A stretch of 6,789 bases of DNA from Betaproteobacteria bacterium. Its GTDB lineage: Bacteria > Pseudomonadota > Gammaproteobacteria > Burkholderiales > Sulfuriferulaceae. Position 1 is the stretch's first letter; each line of letters begins with the position of its first letter. The stretch is from contig DMQT01000177.1 in NCBI GenBank assembly GCA_003455595.1, positions 1-6,789 on the forward strand, written 5' to 3'. The translations under genes and the position numbers were made by a program. The notes beneath the pieces are model-generated. The model was not told the DNA's origin and did not search any database. It saw only the letters and a program-made list of their open reading frames with translations. Shown here piece after piece: positions 1 to 6,035 of the stretch.

Positions 1-71
1 CTGTTCACAATTCATTCACACTGGTGAAGGTGGACAACATGGCAACAGTACGCAAACTGATGCAATCCCGG

Positions 72-758
72 CTAAGCGCTGCGCACGGAAAATCGCCGGA
101 ATTGCCGGCTCATGCGTTCCACCGTGCCGCAGCGCAGGTAGGCTGGAACGGTCGGGGGCAAGGGCTCGGCACATCCCTGCTGCCTGAATTCCTGCAGTAC
201 GTAATGCTGCGCACCCATTGCGACCAGTTCGCGGCCCAATGCTGCCAGCGCATCCCGGCCCAGCAAGGCTGAATGCACCGTGGTGCGAAACTCGTAATCG
301 ACGCCGCTATCCAGAATCCAGCGTGCACTGATCCTGGCTTTCGCACCACTGCCTGCTACACCGGTGATCTGCTCATAATCGGCAAACGGCGCCTTGATAT
401 CCATGCCCACCCAATCGAACAGCGGGAGCAGTTCGCGCAGCCGCTCCGGGTACATACCGGCTGTATGCAAACCCACCTTGAAACCCAGTGCCTTCACCGC
501 ACGCGCCGCTTCGGCCAGCCCCGTCTGCAGCGTCGGCTCGCCGCCGCTGAACACAACGGCGTCCAGCAGACCACGCCGCCGGCCAAGAAAATCCACCACC
601 TCGTCCCACGCCATGACCGGGGGTGCGCCCGCCGGCAGCAGATGCGGATTGTGACAATAATGGCAGTGCCATGGGCAGCCCTGGCAGAACACCACCGCCG
701 AAAAACAGCCCGGATAATCGGTGGCGGAATAAGGCGTGAGACCGCCAATACGCAGCAT
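72..758 (-). CDS. nrdG: Anaerobic ribonucleotide reductase activating protein (radical SAM activase NrdG)
   Basis: This protein should use a [4Fe-4S] cluster and S-adenosylmethionine to abstract hydrogen from the essential glycine of class III ribonucleotide reductase, which activates the enzyme in the anaerobic cytoplasm. The radical SAM signature CPWHCHYC is visible (C28, C32, C35, a CX3CX2C pattern), followed by HNP. The SAM-contacting SGGEP lies at residues 71-75 and MDIKAP at 119-124. The length of 228 aa suits the longer NrdG subtype. I chose the ATG at 758 because MLRIGGLTPYS is the usual N-terminus of the family. A longer frame back to 878 would overlap the preceding gene and adds a low-complexity leader. 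The start lies 5 nt after the TAA of the glycyl-radical gene, so the two are probably translationally coupled. Here its substrate would be the separate 64-aa protein, not the large NrdD chain. The family call is very secure. Confidence 0.95.
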   Translation of the reverse strand: MLRIGGLTPYSATDYPGCFSAVVFCQGCPWHCHYCHNPHLLPAGAPPVMAWDEVVDFLGRRRGLLDAVVFSGGEPTLQTGLAEAARAVKALGFKVGLHTAGMYPERLRELLPLFDWVGMDIKAPFADYEQITGVAGSGAKARISARWILDSGVDYEFRTTVHSALLGRDALAALGRELVAMGAQHYVLQEFRQQGCAEPLPPTVPAYLRCGTVERMSRQFRRFSVRSA

Positions 759-763
759 GGCGG

Positions 764-958
764 TTAGTGCTCCAGTTGGGCGCAGCGCTCCTGGAAAAAT
801 TTGCGCTCGTGGTGCTCGCCCTTCTTGCCAATATTGAAGGACGCCACCGGGCGGTGGTATCCCATCACCCGCGTCCATACTTCGCAGGGCTGGCGTTCCT
901 CATCCGGCAAAACAAAGGTGTCGGCGTTCAGTATGGGCTGACTGGATAGATCGATCAT
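764..958 (-). CDS. Stand-alone glycyl-radical domain of anaerobic ribonucleotide reductase (split NrdD, small chain)
   Basis: This 64-aa protein carries the segment that normally forms the extreme C-terminus of NrdD. Residues 30-38 read RVMGYHRPV and are followed by FNIGKKGEH. This matches the glycyl-radical loop of class III reductases (RVCGYLG with FNAGKQEE in E. coli, RVxGYxRPV with WNxGK in others). Gly33 (codon 860-862, GGA) is the predicted radical residue. The large NrdD upstream ends before this motif, so this chain should complete the active site in trans after activation by NrdG. The ATG at 958 has a strong Shine-Dalgarno AAGGA 7 nt upstream. The frame is open and in phase with nrdD back to the nrdD stop, but the codons between TGA (992-994) and ATG 958 look like an untranslated spacer. 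Residues 1-24 are a linker not seen in typical single-chain enzymes. It could be mistaken for a hypothetical ORF or for the debris of a nonsense mutation. The intact RBS and full motif argue for a real gene. Confidence 0.88.
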   Translation of the reverse strand: MIDLSSQPILNADTFVLPDEERQPCEVWTRVMGYHRPVASFNIGKKGEHHERKFFQERCAQLEH

Positions 959-964
959 GATGCG

Positions 965-970
965 TTCCTT
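965..970 (-). promoter_or_regulatory. Ribosome binding site of the split glycyl-radical gene
   Basis: Read on the minus strand, AAGGA at 970-966 stands 7 nt before the ATG at 958. It is a near-ideal Shine-Dalgarno sequence inside the 33-nt gap after the nrdD stop. It fixes the start of the small gene and shows that this gene can be translated independently of nrdD. Confidence 0.75.
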
Positions 971-991
971 TTCTGGTCTGGTTGTTTGCAA

Positions 992-3034
992 TCACGCTGC
1001 CATGCAGCGCTGTTTTTCCGCGATCTTTTCCTGATCGCATTTCGGGCAGAACTTGTATTCGCCTTCCAGATAACCGTGCTTCGGGCAAATCGAGAAAGTC
1101 GGCGTCACCGTAATGTAGGGCAGTCCGAAGCGCTCCAGCGAGCGTTTTACCAAGGTCTTGCAGGCCTGGGCGCTGGACAGGCGTTCCGTCATGTACAGAT
1201 GCAGCACAGTGCCGCCGGTGTATTTCTTCTGCAATGCCTCCTGCCGTTCCAGCGCCTCGAACGGATCGTCGGTAAACCCCACCGGCAGTTGCGAGGAATT
1301 GGTGTAATAAGGCATGTCCTTCTTCCCCGCCTGGAGGATGTCCGGGAAGCGCTTGCGGTCTTCCTTGGCAAAGCGGTAGGTAGTGCCTTCCGCCGGCGTT
1401 GCCTCCAGGTTGTACATGTGGCCGGTCTCATCCTGGAAGACCAGCATCCGGGCGCGCACGTGATCGAGCAGGCGCAGCGCGAACTGGTGCCCCCAGTCGC
1501 TGGTGATGTCGTGGGCATCGTCGCTGAAATTGCGGATCATCTCGTTGATGCCGTTCACCCCGAGGGTGGAGAAATGGTTGCGCAGCGTGCCCAGGTAGCG
1601 TTTGGTATAGGGAAACAGGCCGGCATCCATGTGGCGCTGGATCACCTTGCGCTTGATTTCCAGGCTGTTCTTGCCGATTTCCAGCAGCTCGTCGAGACGG
1701 GCATGCAGAGCCGCTTCGTCGCCTTTATGGAGATAACCCAGGCGGGCGCAATTGATAGTGACTACGCCTATCGAGCCGGTCTGCTCGGCGCTACCAAACA
1801 GGCCGTTGCCGCGCTTGAGCAGTTCGCGCAGGTCGAGCTGCAGGCGGCAGCACATGGAGCGCACCATGTTCGGCTTGAGCTCCGAATTGATGAAGTTCTG
1901 GAAATACGGCAGGCCGTATTTCGCTGTCATTTCGAACAGCAGTTCGGCATTCTCGCTGTCCCACGGAAACTCGGGCGTGATGTTGTAGGTGGGGATTGGG
2001 AAAGTGAACACCCGTCCCTTGGCATCGCCGGTGGTCATTACCTCGATGTAGGCGCGGTTGATCATGTCCATCTCGACCTGGAGGTCACCGTAGGCAAAGG
2101 ACATCTCGCGGCCGCCGATGACGGGCACCTGCTGCTTGAGGTCGTCCGGGCAGGTCCAGTCGAAGGTGAGGTTGGTGAACGGCGTCTGCGTGCCCCAGCG
2201 CGACGGCACGTTGAGGTTGTAGATCAGCTCCTGGATGCACTGCTTGACCTCGTCATAGGGCAGATTGTCGTTGCGGATAAACGGCGCCATGTAAGTGTCG
2301 AAGGAGCTGAATGCCTGGGCGCCAGCCCATTCGTTTTGCAGGGTGCCGAGAAAGTTGACGATCTGCCCCACCGCGCTCGACATGTGCTTGGGCGGCCCCG
2401 CCTCCACCTTGCCGGGCACGCCGTTGAGGCCCTCGTTGAGCAGGGTGCGCAGCGACCAGCCGGCGCAGTAGCCGGCCAGCATGTCCAGGTCGTGTACGTG
2501 AATGTCGCCGTCGCGGTGCGCCTGCCCCACCTCCGGCGGGTAAACGTGGCTCAACCAGTAATTGGCCACCACCTTGCCCGACACATTGAGAATCAGCCCG
2601 CCCAGGCTATAGCCCTGATTGGCATTGGCATTCACGCGCCAGTCCTGCTGCTCCAGGTATTCGTTGATGGAAGTTGCCACATCCACCAGGGTGTTGCGAT
2701 CCTGGCGCAGTTTCTTGTGTTGCTCGCGGTAGACGATATAGGCGCGTGCGGTATTGAGATGATTGGCGGAAATCAGCACCTGTTCCACCACGTCCTGAAC
2801 GCTTTCGATGGCCGGCGAATCGCTGCGGAATTTGTGGATCAGCACCTTGACCACCTGGGCGGTAAGCAGCCCTGCTTCGCTGGCGTCGAATTCGCCGCTG
2901 GCCTGGCCGGCCCGCTGGATGGCGGAGCGAATCTTGTCGGCATCGAAGGCTGCGCGGGTGCCATCGCGCTTGATGACTGCGGAGGGTAAGGAAACGAGCA
3001 CACTGCCCGGATGTTCTGCTACATGGCTTGCCAT
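992..3034 (-). CDS. nrdD: Anaerobic (class III) ribonucleoside-triphosphate reductase, large chain lacking its glycyl-radical segment
   Basis: NrdD reduces ribonucleotides to deoxyribonucleotides without oxygen. The chain has 680 aa. An ATP-cone allosteric domain spans about residues 15-110 (VIKRDGTRAAFDADKI at its start). The ten-stranded barrel follows, with HDLDMLAGYCAGWS (C190), NVPSRWGTQTPFTN, and the finger-loop SMCCRLQLD (C395/C396; the second is the likely thiyl cysteine). The zinc ribbon near the end is CPKH (C650, H653) and CPKC (C663, C666). The chain then stops at CMAA, before any glycyl-radical motif. The motif lies in the next gene, 33 nt downstream. Canonical NrdD carries it about 10-20 residues after the ribbon. 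I chose the ATG at 3034 because AAGGAG stands 5 nt upstream. An in-frame start at 3094 would lie within the NrdR operator region. Transcription probably comes from the NrdR-controlled promoter at about 3127-3154. Pseudogene status is unlikely because every other motif is intact. Confidence 0.95.
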   Translation of the reverse strand: MASHVAEHPGSVLVSLPSAVIKRDGTRAAFDADKIRSAIQRAGQASGEFDASEAGLLTAQVVKVLIHKFRSDSPAIESVQDVVEQVLISANHLNTARAYIVYREQHKKLRQDRNTLVDVATSINEYLEQQDWRVNANANQGYSLGGLILNVSGKVVANYWLSHVYPPEVGQAHRDGDIHVHDLDMLAGYCAGWSLRTLLNEGLNGVPGKVEAGPPKHMSSAVGQIVNFLGTLQNEWAGAQAFSSFDTYMAPFIRNDNLPYDEVKQCIQELIYNLNVPSRWGTQTPFTNLTFDWTCPDDLKQQVPVIGGREMSFAYGDLQVEMDMINRAYIEVMTTGDAKGRVFTFPIPTYNITPEFPWDSENAELLFEMTAKYGLPYFQNFINSELKPNMVRSMCCRLQLDLRELLKRGNGLFGSAEQTGSIGVVTINCARLGYLHKGDEAALHARLDELLEIGKNSLEIKRKVIQRHMDAGLFPYTKRYLGTLRNHFSTLGVNGINEMIRNFSDDAHDITSDWGHQFALRLLDHVRARMLVFQDETGHMYNLEATPAEGTTYRFAKEDRKRFPDILQAGKKDMPYYTNSSQLPVGFTDDPFEALERQEALQKKYTGGTVLHLYMTERLSSAQACKTLVKRSLERFGLPYITVTPTFSICPKHGYLEGEYKFCPKCDQEKIAEKQRCMAA

Positions 3035-3039
3035 GATTT

Positions 3040-3045
3040 CTCCTT
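3040..3045 (-). promoter_or_regulatory. Ribosome binding site of nrdD
   Basis: AAGGAG on the minus strand ends 5 nt before the ATG at 3034. It supports that start (MASHVAEH) over the in-frame upstream ATG at 3094, which has no comparable site and lies inside the operator palindrome region. Confidence 0.75.
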
Positions 3046-3092
3046 TGCATAGCCGGTTGCACAATACGCCGCGTACGGTATTTACAAACACC

Positions 3093-3120
3093 ACGACAAC
3101 ACAATATGTTGTGTTGTCGT
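3093..3120. repeat. Perfect inverted repeat with 12-bp arms in the nrdD leader
   Basis: The left arm ACGACAACACAA (3093-3104) and right arm TTGTGTTGTCGT (3109-3120) are exact reverse complements around a TATG spacer. The core 16 bp is an NrdR box, and the symmetry runs 6 bp beyond it on each side. In RNA from the minus strand it would form a 12-bp stem with a 4-nt loop. That stem would begin at or next to the predicted transcription start, so it may also act as a 5' mRNA stem-loop. No T-run follows it on the minus strand, so it is not a terminator of the usual kind. Confidence 0.85.
3099..3114. promoter_or_regulatory. NrdR box 1 (downstream operator of nrdD)
   Basis: The 16-mer ACACAATATGTTGTGT fits the known NrdR consensus acaCwAtATaTwGtgt at nearly every position. 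NrdR is the ATP/dATP-sensing zinc-finger/ATP-cone repressor of bacterial ribonucleotide reductase operons. The box lies just downstream of the predicted transcription start, a typical repressor position, and is paired with a second box 15 bp away. Confidence 0.85.
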
Positions 3121-3126
3121 TAAGTA

Positions 3127-3154
3127 AACATACGCCATATTGTGGTTATGTCAA
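3127..3154 (-). promoter_or_regulatory. Predicted sigma70-type promoter of the nrdD operon
   Basis: On the minus strand a perfect -35 TTGACA (3154-3149) is followed by a 16-bp spacer and a fair -10 TATGTT (3132-3127). Transcription would start near 3120, giving a leader of about 85 nt before the nrdD ATG. The NrdR boxes cover the spacer/-10 and the first transcribed bases, as expected for repression. No convincing FNR/ANR half-site pair was seen in this interval. Confidence 0.65.
3130..3145. promoter_or_regulatory. NrdR box 2 (degenerate, overlapping the -10/spacer)
   Basis: The 16-mer matches 11 of 16 positions of the NrdR consensus. Its right half (ATATTGTG) is almost perfect and its left half is poor. 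It starts 31 bp after box 1, with a 15-bp gap. This is the usual same-face spacing of paired NrdR boxes and the main reason to accept a weak site. It overlaps the spacer and -10 of the predicted promoter. Confidence 0.65.
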
Positions 3155-3261
3155 GACCATGATGGCTTTAAATTGGCGCCGTTATTTCATTCAGCCTGAG
3201 ACGCAAGTGCGAGGCGGGGCAGCCGGTAAATTTTTAAAAAAACTCCACACCAAGATGCCGG

Positions 3262-3969
3262 TTATTGCTGCATGTTTGACAATATTTGCTGTACGCGCGT
3301 CAGCAGCGCCTGCCTGTCCTCCGATGCCGCCATGCGCAAGGCGATGTCCCATTGCGGAAACAGATTCTGTTCTTCGCGGTGTTCATGTTTGGCCATCACG
3401 CCGGACAGAATCGCCAGGAATGGCGATACTTCCCAGGCTTGTACCGGTTCCTCACCCGCAAACAGGGATTCGATATTCGCCGTCTGGACAAGAATATCGT
3501 CATGCTCGTGCAGCATGATGGCAACCGGTTCGGGATCGGGGATACGGAAACTGGGTGCCAGAATGTCGTTTTCGATCTGAATATGGCGTTTCAAACCGGC
3601 TGCGAATTCCATGACAAACGGCGCCGCTTCGCATACCTTGCCCGCATTCACCCGTTGCAGCGACAAACCGAACAATTCGTCCAGCCGCTGGTGGTCGCGG
3701 CTGAGTATGTCCATCAGATCGCGCGGCGCGACATCCTCACGATGGCGAATCAGCACCCGCCACTTGCCCATTTCTTCTACGCTGATCTGCCAACTCAGCA
3801 TATGGCGCAATTGCAGGTTCAGACTTTGCAGCATCAGCGACGGCTCTTCCTGGAGCAGCAAATGCACGGTTTCACCTCGTTGCAACTGCCTGACGACATG
3901 CAGCGCGGCGGTTTGCAGCCTGCTCGCCGCGACAGTGCATAAATCGACCATGGTTTCCTGTGTATTCAT
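3262..3969 (-). CDS. DUF2249-hemerythrin HHE domain protein (putative di-iron O2/NO-binding)
   Basis: This 235-aa protein has two parts. Residues about 20-80 resemble the DUF2249 (TusA/SirA-like) fold: RGETVHLLLQEEP followed by a strand ending KWRVLI. Residues about 85-230 form a hemerythrin-like four-helix bundle. Candidate iron ligands are H92, H129 with E133 (HIQIE), the HEHDD cluster (H154, H156, D157) and the KHEHREE cluster (H195, H197, E199). Hemerythrin domains bind O2 or NO at a di-iron site. The DUF2249-hemerythrin pairing is common in denitrifiers, but its exact role is unsettled. I chose the ATG at 3969 because it overlaps the ubiT stop by 4 nt (ATGA); a longer open frame upstream runs through ubiT and is not credible. 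It is the last gene of the ubiV-ubiT operon. A role in sensing or scavenging O2/NO near the anaerobic quinone machinery is inference from context. Confidence 0.85.
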   Translation of the reverse strand: MNTQETMVDLCTVAASRLQTAALHVVRQLQRGETVHLLLQEEPSLMLQSLNLQLRHMLSWQISVEEMGKWRVLIRHREDVAPRDLMDILSRDHQRLDELFGLSLQRVNAGKVCEAAPFVMEFAAGLKRHIQIENDILAPSFRIPDPEPVAIMLHEHDDILVQTANIESLFAGEEPVQAWEVSPFLAILSGVMAKHEHREEQNLFPQWDIALRMAASEDRQALLTRVQQILSNMQQ

Positions 3970-4436
3970 GATAGTAATTCCGCCCTGATTTTTGCCCGCA
4001 ATGTATCCGGCAAAAAACGCATGATGAATAACTGCGATGTCTCCACCGAATCCAGGATATTTTTGATCAGCAAGCCAAGCTCGGTGTCGCCTTCCATGTA
4101 CAGGCGCCGTCCGAAGAAAAGCGTGTCGGGGTCTTCCTCGCGCAAGGCCAGCCTGAGAAAATCGCGCGAACATGCGCCGATAGTTAAATCCGGTGTCTGG
4201 CTGAAGCGCCGCGCGACAAAGCCGCGATGATCGGCGCCGAGAAAGAAAGACAGCCTGGCGTCTGTCACCCGGATGCACACCGATTTATCCTGCAACGGCA
4301 ACAGCTGTTTCGGCTGGATGCTGCGCCCCAGCACCCGATTCAGGGCCGCCGCCAGCAATACCGAGTGCGGTGCAGGCGGCAGCAGCGCAAGCGCGTCGGC
4401 AATCGCTGCGGGTAAAACAGAATTTTGTTGTTTCAT
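3966..4436 (-). CDS. ubiT: SCP2-domain accessory factor of O2-independent ubiquinone synthesis (UbiT)
   Basis: UbiT (YhbT in E. coli) is the sterol-carrier-type lipid-binding partner of UbiU and UbiV. It is needed to make ubiquinone without oxygen, probably by holding the hydrophobic intermediates. The 156 aa are close to the E. coli protein's length. The SCP2 domain spans about residues 30-130. The conserved run DTLFFGRRLYMEGDTELGLL (104-123), followed by KNILD, is the strongest identifying feature; plain SCP2 or UbiJ proteins lack it. The ATG at 4436 follows the ligase stop by 21 nt. A GAGG about 10 nt upstream is a weak ribosome binding site, so coupling to the gene before is likely. The stop overlaps the start of the hemerythrin gene (ATGA). 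The C-terminus of ubiV at the right end of the same operon supports the assignment. Confidence 0.88.
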   Translation of the reverse strand: MKQQNSVLPAAIADALALLPPAPHSVLLAAALNRVLGRSIQPKQLLPLQDKSVCIRVTDARLSFFLGADHRGFVARRFSQTPDLTIGACSRDFLRLALREEDPDTLFFGRRLYMEGDTELGLLIKNILDSVETSQLFIMRFLPDTLRAKIRAELLS

Positions 4437-4457
4437 GTTGGCCGTCGCCTCACCCTT

Positions 4458-6035
4458 TCACCCCGTGCGGGGCACGAATTTAATCACCTGATGCAATACT
4501 TCCGTATCCAGATACGCCTGTGCCTGAAACTGGCCGGCATAGGCCAGTTCTTCCTGTTTTAACTCGTAGCAGTTTGAACCGCTGATATCCATCAGCAGCG
4601 CGGGCATGCCCGCCTGTAGAAATGCACGGTGACGCTTGATAAAAAAACTGCTGCAACACATGCCGATGTAGGCCGCGACGTCACGTGCTTTCATATCAGA
4701 AAGCGTTGCTACAAGATGCTCATAATGGGTAACTGTGGTCACCTGCATGCCACGCTCCCGCGCCAAGCGATAAGCCTCCCCGACCTCGCACAGCCCGCAT
4801 TCGGTGCAGCCGTCGCGTGTACGCCACTTGCACCAAGCCGGTTTTGCGCAGTACGGCACCAGCATGACGCTGGCCTGGCTCAAAATCTGCCGCGCGCTTG
4901 CTGCTTGCGGGCTGTATATCATCAGGGCATTAAGCTGCTTGCTGCTGAGTTGCACGTCGCGGTGCAGGGACAGCTTGTCCAGCAGGATATGTAATAGCCG
5001 CGCCACATCTTGCGCGCCAAACCCCAGCGTATCCACACCGTTCTCGCGAAAAAAATCCATGATGCGCTGGTGCGTATGCTCTATCGGCAAACCTTGCAGC
5101 GCACGCTGTAATTTGCACAACAAATCGCCGGGATCAAGGTGGCTATCACCGCCAATTTCTATCCATTCAATCCGCTTGCCTTCGCCATCAAAAACGGCGC
5201 GCGCGCGCAGTGTTCCACCCGGCGTTTTCCACAGCGATTCCAGTGCGGAGGTTCGGTCTTCCCGCCAATCAAGCTGATGGGCTGCGGCACTTTCCTCTGC
5301 CAGAGCGTCGCATTGCGGTATGTGCGCCCCGCTGCCCTTCGTCCTGCCGCCGAATTGCAGTCTCAGCCCCGTCGATAAGCCGTGGATTATGGCCGCCTGG
5401 ATTTTTTCCAAATCAGGAATTTTCCCCAAACACTCCTTGACGGTGATCAAGCGTTCACGCGCAGCGGACAGCCCGTCAGGGGACAATTTCTCGGTGGGCA
5501 CGCGCAGTGCTTCGAGCATGGTTCGAATATCCGCATCCAGCAGCAATGTGCCTTGCAACAGCAAGGATTCTGCTTCGCAGGCGGCAAACAGGGTGGCGAT
5601 TTTGCGCCCCTCGATTTCCAGGTCGTTCGGATAGGAGTAGCGCGCACTAATGCCCAGGCGCTTCAATCCTTCCGACAATGCTCTGGAAAACAGCGCAAGC
5701 AATTGTTCAAGACCAAGCTGACGCCAGGCGTGTGGCCGCTTCAGAATCAGCGACCAGCCCAATTGCCGGGGATCCAGATAAATCGCGCCGCCGCCGGTGA
5801 GCCGCCGCACCAGCGCAATGTTATTGCTGCGACAGTAATCGATGCGCAGCTCACGGTCGATAATCTGGTGGCGCCCTACACTCGCGCTCGGCAAGCTACG
5901 GTAAAACCGCAACTGATCCGGGCAAGCGCCTTGCGCATGCAAATCCAGGTAATGCCGGTCGATAGCGTTATTTGCGGGCCCGCTCTGCAAGCCGCTGTCC
6001 AGTACCATAATCATAGGAAGTTCAATCGCTTTCAT
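4458..6035 (-). CDS. Lipoate-protein ligase A fused to a C-terminal DUF116 cysteine-rich domain
   Basis: The first ~260 of 525 residues form a lipoate/octanoate ligase catalytic domain, which attaches lipoate to lysines of 2-oxoacid dehydrogenases, GcvH or related carriers through an acyl-AMP. RRLTGGGAIY (77-86) is the adenylate-binding loop. NDLEIEGRKIA (137-147) holds the conserved K145, and QGTLLLD is at 161-167. The residues just after K145 (ATLFAAC) depart from the usual GSAQR. Residues about 272-350 match the LplA accessory domain (GGTLRARAVFDGEGK, GGD, ALQGLP). From about 380 onwards the protein is DUF116-like, with cysteines at 396, 402, 410, 413, 416, 460, 461 and 489, including CTECGLC, enough for an Fe-S or zinc site. 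The ATG at 6035 overlaps the preceding stop by 4 nt (ATGA), which decides the start despite no clear Shine-Dalgarno. The target protein and the role of DUF116 are unknown; operon position suggests anaerobic lipoylation. Confidence 0.85.
   Translation of the reverse strand: MKAIELPMIMVLDSGLQSGPANNAIDRHYLDLHAQGACPDQLRFYRSLPSASVGRHQIIDRELRIDYCRSNNIALVRRLTGGGAIYLDPRQLGWSLILKRPHAWRQLGLEQLLALFSRALSEGLKRLGISARYSYPNDLEIEGRKIATLFAACEAESLLLQGTLLLDADIRTMLEALRVPTEKLSPDGLSAARERLITVKECLGKIPDLEKIQAAIIHGLSTGLRLQFGGRTKGSGAHIPQCDALAEESAAAHQLDWREDRTSALESLWKTPGGTLRARAVFDGEGKRIEWIEIGGDSHLDPGDLLCKLQRALQGLPIEHTHQRIMDFFRENGVDTLGFGAQDVARLLHILLDKLSLHRDVQLSSKQLNALMIYSPQAASARQILSQASVMLVPYCAKPAWCKWRTRDGCTECGLCEVGEAYRLARERGMQVTTVTHYEHLVATLSDMKARDVAAYIGMCCSSFFIKRHRAFLQAGMPALLMDISGSNCYELKQEELAYAGQFQAQAYLDTEVLHQVIKFVPRTG

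Noticed and set aside
24..272. Plus-strand open frame of 82 codons at the left edge
   Set aside because: Most of it lies antisense to the 3' part of nrdG, it has no clear RBS, and it matches no family I recognise.
759..878. N-terminal extension of nrdG starting at 878
   Set aside because: It would overlap most of the glycyl-radical gene in another frame, and the extra 40 residues resemble no NrdG. The family N-terminus starts at the ATG at 758.
992..994. Selenocysteine reading of the TGA between the two NrdD chains
   Set aside because: No convincing hairpin of the SECIS type follows the TGA. The next bases carry a Shine-Dalgarno and an ATG, and no cysteine/selenocysteine is expected at that site in NrdD.
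986..2989. A very long open frame (about 667 codons) on the plus strand opposite nrdD
   Set aside because: It is the antisense mirror of nrdD, caused by GC-rich codon use. It has no ribosome binding site and its translation is rich in H, Q, V and R with no family motif, while the minus strand encodes a textbook NrdD.
992..3034. nrdD as a pseudogene truncated by a nonsense mutation
   Set aside because: All core motifs, the zinc ribbon, promoter and operators are intact. The missing domain is present next door with its own RBS and an extended linker.
3222..3261. Possible rho-independent terminator after the hemerythrin gene (T-run on the minus strand at about 3240-3234)
   Set aside because: There is a run of seven T, but no GC-rich stem precedes it that I can fold by eye, so I do not call a terminator.
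4461..4472. CCCCGTGCGGGG small inverted repeat
   Set aside because: It lies inside the last codons of the ligase gene, has only a 4-5 bp stem and no T-run, and is probably coding coincidence.
5437..5450. FNR/ANR-like box TTGACGGTGATCAA
   Set aside because: It matches the FNR consensus with one mismatch but lies deep inside the lipoate ligase coding region, with no promoter or gene start nearby. Most likely it is chance.
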